DNA from: Clostridium thermobutyricum DSM 4928
GTDB lineage: Bacteria; Bacillota; Clostridia; Clostridiales; Clostridiaceae
Assembly (NCBI RefSeq): GCF_002050515.1
Contig: NZ_LTAY01000021.1
Coordinates: forward strand, 1-64,000
DNA: 64,000 nt
Reading direction: 5' to 3'
The first letter of the stretch is position 1, and each line of letters opens with the position of its first letter. A program made the translations under genes and the position numbers. Positions 34,036 to 42,448 of this stretch are shown here, one piece after another. The notes beneath the pieces were generated by a model. That model did no database searches, was not told where the DNA came from, and was given only the letters and a program-made list of their open reading frames with translations.

Positions 34036-34237
34036 CCTTAACTCTATATTTCGATAATAATTTAAAAATTTGAGGAAATATAAGTGAACAAATTATATAA
34101 ATATAAACGAATTTTTTATTAGATTCAATTTCAAACTTATCGCCTATAAATACAGGTAATAAAACAAGTATTACACCAATACATATCCAAATTAAAAATA
34201 TAATTCTACGAATATTCTTATTTATAATTCTTTTCAT
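34031..34237 (-). CDS. Two-helix membrane protein, 68 aa
   Basis: The ATG at 34237 begins MKRIINKNIRR, then helices at about residues 11-31 and 43-61. The ribosome site is weak (TTGGTAA). It starts seven bases after the stop of the 41-aa gene at 34244, so it is probably translationally coupled. Small basic two-helix membrane proteins downstream of a peptide gene are sometimes immunity or leader-associated proteins; no homology supports that here. Confidence 0.5.
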   Translation of the reverse strand: MKRIINKNIRRIIFLIWICIGVILVLLPVFIGDKFEIESNKKFVYIYIICSLIFPQIFKLLSKYRVKE

Positions 34238-34243
34238 ATTATA

Positions 34244-34369
34244 TTACCAATGATAAATGTAATCCCCATAATAATCTCCAGTAGAAGATTTAAATGCCAA
34301 AATAGTATGATATTGTGGATTAGTAAATGGCGCTCTAAACATTTGGAGTGTATTATATTTTTTTTTCAT
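34244..34369 (-). CDS. 41-aa aromatic-rich peptide
   Basis: The ATG at 34369 lies four bases after GGGGGATTTTT on the minus strand. The peptide starts MKKKYNTLQMFRAPFTNP and ends in a Tyr/Gly/Trp-rich tail (STGDYYGDYIYHW). It has no obvious signal peptide and six Tyr among 41 residues. It forms a two-gene unit with the 68-aa membrane protein and shares its terminator. It could be a small effector peptide or the surviving end of a longer gene. Too short to place in a family. Confidence 0.45.
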   Translation of the reverse strand: MKKKYNTLQMFRAPFTNPQYHTILAFKSSTGDYYGDYIYHW

Positions 34370-34443
34370 AAAAATCCCCCAGTATTTTTAATTTTATAAA
34401 GTAAAAAAGATTATGATAATATCTAGCTAGTTTTTGTAATATT

Positions 34444-34880
34444 ATGGTAACATATACATTTGATAGAAACAAGACTGTTTAATTAGACAATAATCAAAAA
34501 AGATACCTATTGCTTAATAATTATGGCTTACCAATAATTCCAGTAGCAAAATATTTAAAACATATAGATAATAGTGAAAAAAGTCCTAATACACTAGGGA
34601 ATATTATACAAAATATAATAGAAGAACCTAAAGATAAAATAACAGAAGTGTTATCTAGATTTTGGAAAAATAAATAATTCTAAAATTAGAGGAGAAATAA
34701 AGAAATATATAAAACAAAGGTTAATTGCTAACAATAAATTTTCTTGGAGTTCAGCACGTGAATATCTAATCTTTATTCCTCCATTTATAAATTTTATATC
34801 TAAGTTAGAACTTACTTGGAATGATTTAAATCGACGTTTTTTTATAAAAATTTATAATATATTATTTTTACATATTATAA
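34444..34880 (+). pseudogene. Decayed tyrosine recombinase (transposon-type integrase), N-terminal half
   Basis: From the ATG at 34444 the frame reads MVTYTFDRNKTV, then an in-frame TAA, then RYLLLNNYGLPIIP and VAKYLKHIDNSEKSPNTL, the N-terminal arm of a site-specific integrase. After the stop at 34677 the +1 frame continues (34673 on) with KFSWSSAREYLIFIPPFINF, typical of the SAM-like core-binding domain of Tn554-type recombinases. The catalytic domain is missing. Stops, a frameshift and truncation mark an old dead element between two paralogous PTS genes. Confidence 0.6.
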
Positions 34881-34954
34881 GAATTTTGATAAAAAAAATA
34901 TTAAATCTAAAAAAAATAAAAAAATATAATTTAAGATAAAAGAGCTATAATATT

Positions 34955-35160
34955 AGTGTGTAATATTAAAATGTGAACAAAAATAATAAATTTCTATATA
35001 AAAAAATAATAAAATATAGAAGGTAATATAAAAATAGAACTTTAATTTTTCTAAAAAGTAAATAATGTTTCTTAATAGTGAATAAAAATAAAAGATACAA
35101 TAGAAAACATTTACACACAAATTCTAAAGAAATTATGACAATGTTTACAACTGTGTATAA
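34955..35160. promoter_or_regulatory. Repeated upstream motifs of the second PTS IIC gene
   Basis: AGTGTGTAA (34955-34963), TTACACACAA (35111-35120) and TTTACAACTGTGTATAA (35144-35160) repeat the motif found upstream of the first IIC gene, in the same window relative to the sigma-54 promoter (about 80-285 bases upstream). They are probable binding sites of the same activator. Confidence 0.6.
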
Positions 35161-35238
35161 GGAATAAATTTTTTTGAAACTTAGTAAACTAGAGGGTTTT
35201 AAAGATAAAATTGCATAAAATTTTAATTAAATTAAATT

Positions 35239-35253
35239 TGGCACGGGAAATGC
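35239..35253 (+). promoter_or_regulatory. Sigma-54 promoter of the second PTS IIC gene
   Basis: TGGCAC-GGGAA-ATGC followed by TTT. The -24 element is perfect (TGGCAC) and the -12 element has ATGC for TTGC, with exact spacing. It is 117 bases before the start codon. Confidence 0.82.
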
Positions 35254-35369
35254 TTTAGTAATTAGTGTCAAAAAAATAAAAAACTAAAAAAAGCTTACAT
35301 AAGAGATTAGGTATCATAAAAATTTTTACAAGCTTTTTTGAAGAGAAAAATTTTATGGAGGAGAGGCAA

Positions 35370-36680
35370 ATGAAAAAATTTATTGCTTTTATGGAAAAAT
35401 ATGTTGTTCCTATAGCGGCCAAAATTGGAGCTGAGCCACATATGGCAGCTATCCGTGATGGATTTGTTACTATTATTCCTTTAATTATGATAGGAGCTGT
35501 GGGAATACTAGTAAATAATATAACAGATGCGCATTGGTATGTTGGATTTATGTCTAGTATATTTGGAGCAGGCTGGAAAGGCTGGGGTGGAAACGTTTGG
35601 AATGCATCCTATGCTATAATGAGTTTAGTTGTTTGTTTTACAATTTCTTATCATTTAACTAGAAGTAGAGGTAAAGATGGTTTAGCAGTTGCAGTTGTTG
35701 CAGTAGGAGTTTTTATTCTATTTATATATGACTTAGCAAAAGGAACTACTTTCCTTGGAACAGATGGTCTTTTACTTGCAATAGTAATTGCTCTTATAGT
35801 TTCAGATATAATGTGTTTACTTCTTGGAAATCCAAAATTACTTATTAAAATGCCAGATGGAGTTCCACCAGCAGTTTCAAGATCTTTCGCATCATTATTC
35901 CCAACAATGATAGTTGTTGGTGGGGCAGGTATATTACAAGAAATATACTTAATGTTCCATACAGGAATGGTACTACCAGCACTTTTCAATAAATTGATTC
36001 AAACTCCATTGCAAGGTGTAGTTAGTAGTTTCTGGGGAGTTTTAGTACTAATATTTGTAATTCAATTACTTTGGTTCTTTGGACTTCATGGTTCAAATAT
36101 GATGTTACCAATAGTTCAAGGTGTTTTATTCCCACTTACAATAGATAACATGAAGGCTATAGAAATGGGTCATAAAGCTAAATATATAATTAATGACCAA
36201 TTCCTAAACTCTTTCTGTAATATGGGAGGATCTGGACTTACAATTTGTCTGATTGCAGCTATATTTATTGTTCATAAGAAGAGTAGTGATCAACAAAAAA
36301 TGATAGCCAAACTTGGTGTTGCACCAGGAATATTCAATATTAATGAACCAGTTATATTTGGTTTACCAATATGTTTAGATCCTATATATATAATTCCATT
36401 TATGGGAGCACCACTTCTAAATGCCGTTATTACTTATTTCGCAATGTCAGGAGGATTGGTTCCATATCCAACTGTTGAAATATTCTGGACAATTCCACCA
36501 GTATTAAGTGGTATACTTGGTACTAGATCATGGCAAGGTGGAGTACTAGCAATAATATTACTAATAATTGATGTCTTAATTTATATTCCTTTTGTTATAG
36601 TTGCTGCAGATAGAGATAAGAAAACTCAAGAAGAAGCAGAAGCTAAAATGCAAGAGGAAATGGCAAAACAAAATGCATAA
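35370..36680 (+). CDS. PTS transporter subunit IIC, lactose/cellobiose family, second copy
   Basis: A 436-residue paralogue of the 32377 product. It shares the start MKKFIAFME, the AAIRDGFVTIIP segment, the FFGLHG motif and FNINEPVIFGLPICLDP; the Glu in NEP lies in the sugar-binding region. GGAGGAGAGG lies before the ATG at 35370. The ATG at 35355 is inside that ribosome site and is rejected. The C-terminus ends in a Glu/Lys/Gln-rich tail. There are again no IIA/IIB genes beside it. It probably imports a related glycoside under the same activator as the first copy. Confidence 0.9.
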   Translation: MKKFIAFMEKYVVPIAAKIGAEPHMAAIRDGFVTIIPLIMIGAVGILVNNITDAHWYVGFMSSIFGAGWKGWGGNVWNASYAIMSLVVCFTISYHLTRSRGKDGLAVAVVAVGVFILFIYDLAKGTTFLGTDGLLLAIVIALIVSDIMCLLLGNPKLLIKMPDGVPPAVSRSFASLFPTMIVVGGAGILQEIYLMFHTGMVLPALFNKLIQTPLQGVVSSFWGVLVLIFVIQLLWFFGLHGSNMMLPIVQGVLFPLTIDNMKAIEMGHKAKYIINDQFLNSFCNMGGSGLTICLIAAIFIVHKKSSDQQKMIAKLGVAPGIFNINEPVIFGLPICLDPIYIIPFMGAPLLNAVITYFAMSGGLVPYPTVEIFWTIPPVLSGILGTRSWQGGVLAIILLIIDVLIYIPFVIVAADRDKKTQEEAEAKMQEEMAKQNA

Positions 36681-36718
36681 TTAAATTGCCGATAACTTAA
36701 TAATATAAAACCTACCTT

Positions 36719-36757
36719 AAGCTGTTTCAATTAATTTTGAAGCAGCTTATTTTTTAT
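36719..36757 (+). terminator. Terminator of the second PTS IIC gene
   Basis: AAGCTGTTTCAA pairs with TTGAAGCAGCTT (one G-T pair), then ATTTTTTA. Confidence 0.75.
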
Positions 36758-36896
36758 AAATTATTATTTAAATTTAAGAAGATTATTTTTATAATAAATT
36801 TTTTTGTAAAAAAATGAGAACATTTATAATGCGAAAATTATCTAATAAGTGTAAACTTAATTAAGTATAAAATTTATCAGATGAGGGGAAGAGAGT

Positions 36897-37427
36897 ATGG
36901 GACCGAGGTTAGGTGTTATATATAGTAGTGAAAATATAATAACTAAAGAAGAGCTTGCTATAAAAGGGGACAAAGAAGCTTTTGTTTATTTAATAAATGA
37001 ACATAGACTTTCATTATATAGAATAGCAAAAGGTATTTTAAAAGATGACTATAAAGTAGAAGATGCTATATCAAATACAATAATAAAAGCTTTTGAAAAC
37101 ATAAAAAAATTAAAGAAGGCAGAGTACTTTAAAACATGGCTTATAAGAATTCTTATAAATGAATGTAATTTGACATTAAAAAAAGAAAAAAGAATCTTAT
37201 ATTTAGAGGATTCAGTTAAAGAAGAAGCTTATATAGATTTATATGAAAATATTGACTTAATAAATGCTATAGAAACTTTAGATGATGACTTAAAATTAGT
37301 TACTATACTTTATTATTTTGAAGATATAGACCAAAAAGAAATTGCTAAGATAATTAGTGTAAAAGAAAGTACAGTTAGAACAAAGCTTTTTAGAGCAAGA
37401 AAAAAATTATATGAGATTTTAAAATAG
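36897..37427 (+). CDS. RNA polymerase sigma factor, sigma-70 family (ECF type)
   Basis: A 176-residue two-domain sigma factor. Region 2 spans about residues 35-95 (HRLSLYRIAKGILKDDYKVE and KTWLIRILINECN). Region 4 spans about 120-172 with the HTH QKEIAKIISVKESTVRTKLF. GGGGAAGAGAG precedes the ATG. The downstream gene, 12 bases away, encodes a membrane protein with a DUF4179-type domain, the usual anti-sigma partner of this group. The pair should form a signal-responsive extracytoplasmic-function switch. Confidence 0.85.
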   Translation: MGPRLGVIYSSENIITKEELAIKGDKEAFVYLINEHRLSLYRIAKGILKDDYKVEDAISNTIIKAFENIKKLKKAEYFKTWLIRILINECNLTLKKEKRILYLEDSVKEEAYIDLYENIDLINAIETLDDDLKLVTILYYFEDIDQKEIAKIISVKESTVRTKLFRARKKLYEILK

Positions 37428-37439
37428 AGAGGTAAAAAG

Positions 37440-38762
37440 ATGGATTTTGATAAATTTGACAAGAAATTAAAGAGTGAAGCTAAAAATATTTATAAAGAAA
37501 TTCCTGATAATATAAATGAAAAAATAGACCAAACACTAAATAAATTAGGAAAAGAAAAAAAGAAAAATAAAGTGCTTAAAAGAGGACTTATTGCAGCTGC
37601 AGTAGTTTTAATAGTATGTGGAACTGGAATAACTACTATAGCAGTAGAAAAAGGAGTATCAGTAAAAGATATTATTTATGAAATTTTAGGATTTTCAAAG
37701 GAATATTCAGATTATGCAGTTGAATTAAATGAAACAAAAGAACGAGATGGAATAAAAATTACAATAAAAAATGTTGTTACAGATGGATATAGAATGTCTA
37801 TTAGTTATGAAGTTGAAAGTGATAAATATGATATACAAGAAGTAAAAGAAAAACTTTATACAGAAGTTAATAAGATAAATGGAGAAGAAGTTACTGGAGT
37901 TACTGGTGGAATACATTATAAAGTAGAAGATGATAAATTAATAGGTGTTTATGATATACTTTTATCAGAAGCTTTTTTAGGTGAAATGAAATTTGATGAA
38001 AATAATGTTATAGAAAATAAGATTTTAGGAAGATTGGATAATGGAGAAATTGAATTTATATTTAATATGATTAAAAGTGATAGAGAAAATGATAGAATTA
38101 AATGGAAATTTAAAATACCAATAACTACTGAAAATATGATGAAAAATATAAATGTTTATCCAGTTGATATAGGAATTTCAGGTGGAAGCATAAAAGAAAT
38201 AGTAATTACACCACTAAAAGTATATGTTAGAGGATTAGTAAATGAAACTTTAACACAAGATGAAATTGAAAAAATTTCAATGGATTATATAATAAAAGAT
38301 GATTCTGGTATAGGTTTAAGGTCAGTAACATCTTCTATTGATATAAATAGAAAAAATTTTTATATAGAATATGATAATAAATTTAAAGATTTAAGTAATA
38401 TAACTATATTAGAAAATAAATATTTAGAAAATGATGAAGATATAGATGAAAAAACATATTTAGAAATAAATGAAAATGGATTTAAGCAAAGTGGTGGAAA
38501 AGAAGTTAAAATTTTAGATGTAAAAAATAAAGATGGAAAAACATATATAAAGTATAAATGTAAATATCCAAATATAATGGATTTTGGAATAGATTATGAA
38601 ACTCATAAGCATTTTGAATCTATAACAGAAATTATTAATGAGAATACAAGTATGCTTATATTAACTAATGGAGAACTAGCAAAAGGTAAATATACATTTA
38701 GTTATATTAAAGAAGATACATTTAAACTAATTAATGAAATACCTATAAAATTAAAGAATTAA
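37440..38762 (+). CDS. DUF4179-domain membrane protein, probable anti-sigma factor
   Basis: A 440-residue protein with a cytoplasmic N-terminal part of about 45 Lys-rich residues, one transmembrane helix (about 47-67, GLIAAAVVLIVCGTGITTIA) and a large outward domain starting with the DUF4179 pattern. AGAGGTAAAAAG precedes the ATG. It lies in an operon behind the sigma factor, so its N-terminus probably holds that factor at the membrane until a signal is sensed outside. The signal is not known. Confidence 0.78.
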   Translation: MDFDKFDKKLKSEAKNIYKEIPDNINEKIDQTLNKLGKEKKKNKVLKRGLIAAAVVLIVCGTGITTIAVEKGVSVKDIIYEILGFSKEYSDYAVELNETKERDGIKITIKNVVTDGYRMSISYEVESDKYDIQEVKEKLYTEVNKINGEEVTGVTGGIHYKVEDDKLIGVYDILLSEAFLGEMKFDENNVIENKILGRLDNGEIEFIFNMIKSDRENDRIKWKFKIPITTENMMKNINVYPVDIGISGGSIKEIVITPLKVYVRGLVNETLTQDEIEKISMDYIIKDDSGIGLRSVTSSIDINRKNFYIEYDNKFKDLSNITILENKYLENDEDIDEKTYLEINENGFKQSGGKEVKILDVKNKDGKTYIKYKCKYPNIMDFGIDYETHKHFESITEIINENTSMLILTNGELAKGKYTFSYIKEDTFKLINEIPIKLKN

Positions 38763-38838
38763 TGTAAAAATATAAAAAATAATGTTAATGTTATATGTAA
38801 GAATAATCTGTACTATAATCATTTGTGGTATAATTTAG

Positions 38839-38854
38839 AAACGTAGTAACGTTT
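38839..38854. promoter_or_regulatory. Palindrome before the YcxB-like gene
   Basis: AAACGT-AGTA-ACGTTT, a perfect inverted repeat just downstream of TATAAT boxes (38814-38819, 38829-38834) and directly upstream of the AGGAGG ribosome site. A repressor operator is plausible. The binding protein is unknown. Confidence 0.4.
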
Positions 38855-38870
38855 AGGAGGAAAAACAAAA

Positions 38871-39407
38871 GTGGTTATAAAGTACAAGAATGATGTAGAA
38901 GAATTAATTGATTTAAATCTTCTTACAGTAAAACTTTCGAAGAAAAAATGGCTTAGAAATAACTTGATACCTGTAATTTATTCAATAGTAAGTATCATAG
39001 TTTGTATTTCTGTTATAATATTTTATGGGGGATTTGCACCAAGAAATAAAATACTTATATATGTTATAGTATTATGTAATGCACTTTTCTGGGTAAGAGT
39101 TCTTCTTGCTAGTAGAACTGTTTATAGAAAAAGTGTTCTTAGAATGTTAAGAAAAAATCCTTCTTATGGACAAAATAAAGAAGTAACAAGAAAGCCTAAA
39201 GAATTTTATGTTCAAAATTTAGAGGATAAAAGTAAATCATATAGCATTAAAATAAAAGATATATCTAGAGTTATAAGAAAAGATGATTATTTAATCATGT
39301 ATGATAAGGATTATACTCCACTTCTTATGTTTCCGAATAAATTAGTAAAAGGAAACTTAGGAGAAGAAGAATTCTTTAAGGGTTTAAAAATAGAAGATAT
39401 AAAATAA
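38871..39407 (+). CDS. YcxB-like family membrane protein
   Basis: A 178-residue protein starting at a GTG ten bases after AGGAGG. A short N-terminal segment precedes two transmembrane helices (about 33-53 and 60-80), then a soluble C-terminal YcxB-like domain (about 105-165) containing YSIKIKDISRVIRKDDYLIMYD. Such proteins occur widely in Firmicutes with unknown function. A palindrome precedes the gene and a strong terminator follows. Confidence 0.72.
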   Translation: MVIKYKNDVEELIDLNLLTVKLSKKKWLRNNLIPVIYSIVSIIVCISVIIFYGGFAPRNKILIYVIVLCNALFWVRVLLASRTVYRKSVLRMLRKNPSYGQNKEVTRKPKEFYVQNLEDKSKSYSIKIKDISRVIRKDDYLIMYDKDYTPLLMFPNKLVKGNLGEEEFFKGLKIEDIK

Positions 39408-39417
39408 TATATAAAAG

Positions 39418-39454
39418 TAACAGTTATGTATAAAAAAATAACTGTTATTTTTTT
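39418..39454 (+). terminator. Terminator of the YcxB-like gene
   Basis: TAACAGTTAT pairs with ATAACTGTTA, followed by seven T. Confidence 0.8.
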
Positions 39455-39662
39455 ATAGATTTTTTTATAAATTATTATAAAGTAAATTTAAAAATATAAA
39501 TAATTATTTGTATTTTTAGGATAAGTTATTAAAAAGTATAATTTATAAATGCCATAAATCATTTTTAATAATTTAAATGTGAAATTTTTCAAGCACTTTT
39601 AGTGATTTTAGCTATATACTTTTATAAAAAACTGTGTATAGTATTAAGAATGGGGTGATTTT

Positions 39663-41018
39663 TTGAAAAATATAGATTTAACAAAAGGAAATATAACAAA
39701 ATCTTTATTAGCACTTTCAATGCCCATTATATTAACAAATTTCATTCAAACTGCTTATGGTATGGTTGATATGATATGGATTGGTAGACTTGGTAGTGAC
39801 GCAGTTGCAGCTATTGGAACAGCAAGTTTCTTTATAAATCTTTCTCTTTCAATAGTAAGTGTAATTTTAATAGGAACAGGAGTTAAGCTTTCTCATGCAA
39901 TTGGCTCTGGGCAGAAAGATGATGAACAGGCATATATAAATAATGGAATAATAATGGTTTTTATTTTAGGAATTATATATATGATTTTTCTAATTGTTTT
40001 TAGAAAGCCATTAATAGATTTTTATAAGCTTGGGAATGCGTGGGTAAATAGTATGGCAGAAAAATATTTAGTTATTTCTGCTTTTGGAATAATAGTTATG
40101 TATCTAAATTCTCTTTTAACTATTATATTTAATTCATATGGAAATAGTAAAATGCCTTTTAAAGCAAATACAACTGGATTTGTATTTAATATAATTTTAG
40201 ATCCTATACTTATATTTGGTATTGGGCCTATTTCTAGCTTAGGTATTTTAGGTGCTGCTTTTTCAACACTTATTTCAAGATGTATTGTACTATTAATATT
40301 TATATTTTCAAGTAGAGGAATAATAAATCCTTTAAAAAATGGAATAAAACTAAACATAGAAAAAGCAAAAGAAGTAATAAAACTAGGTTTTCCAGTAACT
40401 GTCCAAAGAGTTACATTTAGTCTTATATCTATAACAATAGGAAGAATAGTATCTGATTTTGGACCTACTGCAATTGCAGTTCAAAAAGTAGGAGTTCAAA
40501 TAGAATCAGTTTCTTATGTTACTATTGGAGGACTTCAAGGTGCTATATCAGCTTTTGTAGGGCAAAATTATGGTGCAGGTAAAAAAGAAAGAATAATAGA
40601 AGGATATAAAAAAGCACTTACATTAACTTTAATATTTGGAGGAACAATAACTTTAATATTTTTATTATTCCCAAGTTATATATTTAGAATATTCTTATCA
40701 GAACCTCATGCTGTAGCTATGGGGACAGGATATATGAGGATACTTGGAATATCTCAAATATTTATGTGTATAGAGTTATTAACTGTTGGTGCTTTTAATG
40801 GAATAGGTAAAACTTATGTACCACCAATTATTTGTACATTATTTAGTCTTCTTAGAATTCCATTTGCTTTATTACTTTCATCAACTGTTTTAGGTTTAGA
40901 TGGAATATGGTGGAGTATAAGTGTAAGTAGTATATTTAAAGGAAGTATACTTGTAATTTGGTTTATAATTTTGCTTAAAAAATATAAAAGCTCAAATTTA
41001 AAAAAAGATTTAGTTTAA
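39663..41018 (+). CDS. MATE-family efflux transporter
   Basis: A 451-residue MATE exporter with 12 helices in two halves. The N-terminal ALSMPIILTNFIQTAYGMVD and the matching mid-protein LGFPVTVQRVTFSLIS show the internal repeat, and SAFVGQNYGAG is a MATE signature. It starts at a TTG following GGGGTGATTTT. It uses an ion gradient to expel cationic drugs or metabolites. It is a different gene from the MarR-linked MATE at 56212. No regulator is adjacent. Confidence 0.9.
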   Translation: MKNIDLTKGNITKSLLALSMPIILTNFIQTAYGMVDMIWIGRLGSDAVAAIGTASFFINLSLSIVSVILIGTGVKLSHAIGSGQKDDEQAYINNGIIMVFILGIIYMIFLIVFRKPLIDFYKLGNAWVNSMAEKYLVISAFGIIVMYLNSLLTIIFNSYGNSKMPFKANTTGFVFNIILDPILIFGIGPISSLGILGAAFSTLISRCIVLLIFIFSSRGIINPLKNGIKLNIEKAKEVIKLGFPVTVQRVTFSLISITIGRIVSDFGPTAIAVQKVGVQIESVSYVTIGGLQGAISAFVGQNYGAGKKERIIEGYKKALTLTLIFGGTITLIFLLFPSYIFRIFLSEPHAVAMGTGYMRILGISQIFMCIELLTVGAFNGIGKTYVPPIICTLFSLLRIPFALLLSSTVLGLDGIWWSISVSSIFKGSILVIWFIILLKKYKSSNLKKDLV

Positions 41019-41106
41019 AATTTATCTTAATAAAATATAATATTTTGATTGATAAATATATTTATCTTAGCTTTTATAAAAATTAATTAGATAATTAACT
41101 ATAAAT

Positions 41107-41147
41107 AAAAAACCACTAGTAAAATTTTAATTACTAGTGGTTTTTTA
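41107..41147. terminator. Bidirectional terminator between MATE and a small membrane protein gene
   Basis: AAAAAACCACTAGTAA pairs with TTACTAGTGGTTTTTT, with runs on both strands. Confidence 0.9.
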
Positions 41148-41153
41148 TTCAAC

Positions 41154-41357
41154 CTAACGTATTGAATATAGTAAATTTAATACCATTTGATGAATAGATG
41201 GTACATGGTTATATATGTATACAAGAATTAATATGGCTATAACGAAAACAGCTAAATGTAATATAGCTTTAAAAATTTTCCAAACAACAAATCCTCCAAC
41301 AACTAAAAATATTAAAGTTGCTAAAAATTGAGTTATACTCATACCGAAAATTTCCAT
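41154..41357 (-). CDS. Small two-helix membrane protein, 67 aa
   Basis: TTGGAG lies nine bases before the ATG on the minus strand. Two hydrophobic helices (about residues 9-27 and 30-48) have a Lys-Ile-Phe-Lys turn between them. No family recognised. It ends in the bidirectional terminator shared with the MATE gene. Confidence 0.6.
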   Translation of the reverse strand: MEIFGMSITQFLATLIFLVVGGFVVWKIFKAILHLAVFVIAILILVYIYNHVPSIHQMVLNLLYSIR

Positions 41358-41577
41358 ACAAAAAACTCCAATCTTATAATATATTTTTATAATGCTTTTA
41401 TTATAGCATATAGAGACAAGCTTAGTTAGTATAAATTTTTTACAGTAGATAATTAAGAAATTTAAAATTATAGTAAAAATAAATAAAGATAGTTTTTATA
41501 TAATAAGAGGATAAGAGAACTTTTATAATAATTATATAAATTAAGGGAAATAATTTAAGTGAAAGGATGTGACTTAA

Positions 41578-41961
41578 ATGAATTTAGAAAGTATATATTC
41601 AGAAGATATTATTTGGGCAGTTGTTGGAGATATATTAAATACAGAAAAATATGCTTATAAAATATTAAAGAATTTTGAAAATAAAGGATATAACGTAGTT
41701 GGAGTAACGCCATATGATAAAATAGATGGAGAAATAAAAGAATTAAAAGATATTGATTTAAATATAGAAGGGGTTAATTTATGTGTAAGCCCAAGCAAAG
41801 GATATGAAAATCTATTTAATGATACAAAGCATAAAATAAAGTATGTTATAGCTCAACCTGGGGCTAGAAGCGAGAAAATAAAAGAGCTTTGTAAAGATAG
41901 AGGTATAGAATATATAGAAATATGTACTTTAGCTACATTGACAAAAAAGAATAGGATTTAG
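41578..41961 (+). CDS. CoA-binding domain protein (YccU-like)
   Basis: A 127-residue single-domain protein with the Rossmann-like CoA-binding fold: IIWAVVGDILNTEKYAYKIL as first strand and helix, GYNVVGVTP, then GVNLCVSPS and a conserved IAQPGARSEKI segment near residue 90. AAAGGATGTGACTTAA precedes the ATG. Members are soluble cytoplasmic proteins of unknown physiological role, related to the CoA-binding domain of succinyl-CoA synthetase. Confidence 0.82.
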   Translation: MNLESIYSEDIIWAVVGDILNTEKYAYKILKNFENKGYNVVGVTPYDKIDGEIKELKDIDLNIEGVNLCVSPSKGYENLFNDTKHKIKYVIAQPGARSEKIKELCKDRGIEYIEICTLATLTKKNRI

Positions 41962-42075
41962 TAATAAATTTGTGAAATATATAAAAAATGTAAATTTTAC
42001 AAAGAAAACCTATACAAGTATTATAATTAGTGCTAAAATAAAGAAAAAAGTTTTTAAGGTTGGGAGATAATTTTA

Positions 42076-42273
42076 TTGAGATTACAAGAAGATTACTTAA
42101 ATCAGATAAATAAAGATATAGCAACAATGGAAACTACATCAGTAATGGGATTAAATGAACTGTCATACAATAGATATATAAAAGTAAAATATGTTTACAG
42201 TGTTATATCTGAAATGTTTATTTTAACAATGATAACTTTATTCATTACATTAATAGGCATGATGATTTATTAA
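42076..42273 (+). CDS. Small membrane protein with C-terminal helix, 65 aa
   Basis: A TTG start follows TTGGGAGATAATTTTA. The first 40 residues are polar, then one helix (about 43-63, MFILTMITLFITLIGMMI) ends the protein, so it is a tail-anchored-type peptide. It is followed within ten bases by a strong terminator, which supports real expression. No family recognised. Confidence 0.5.
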   Translation: MRLQEDYLNQINKDIATMETTSVMGLNELSYNRYIKVKYVYSVISEMFILTMITLFITLIGMMIY

Positions 42274-42283
42274 GAAAGAAAAC

Positions 42284-42311
42284 AAGAACTACCTTAAGGT
42301 AGTTCTTTTTG
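42284..42311 (+). terminator. Terminator of the 65-aa membrane protein gene
   Basis: AAGAACTACC pairs with GGTAGTTCTT around TTAA, then TTT. Confidence 0.85.
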
Positions 42312-42448
42312 GTTATAAAATAAATTATTAGAGAAAATATTTAAAGTGAATTACAAGAATAATAAAAATATAATTTTTATTATTCTTTTTTTATATTTGG
42401 TAGAAAAATGGTAAAATATAAGAGTATGGTATGAAAGGTTGTGAGAGT

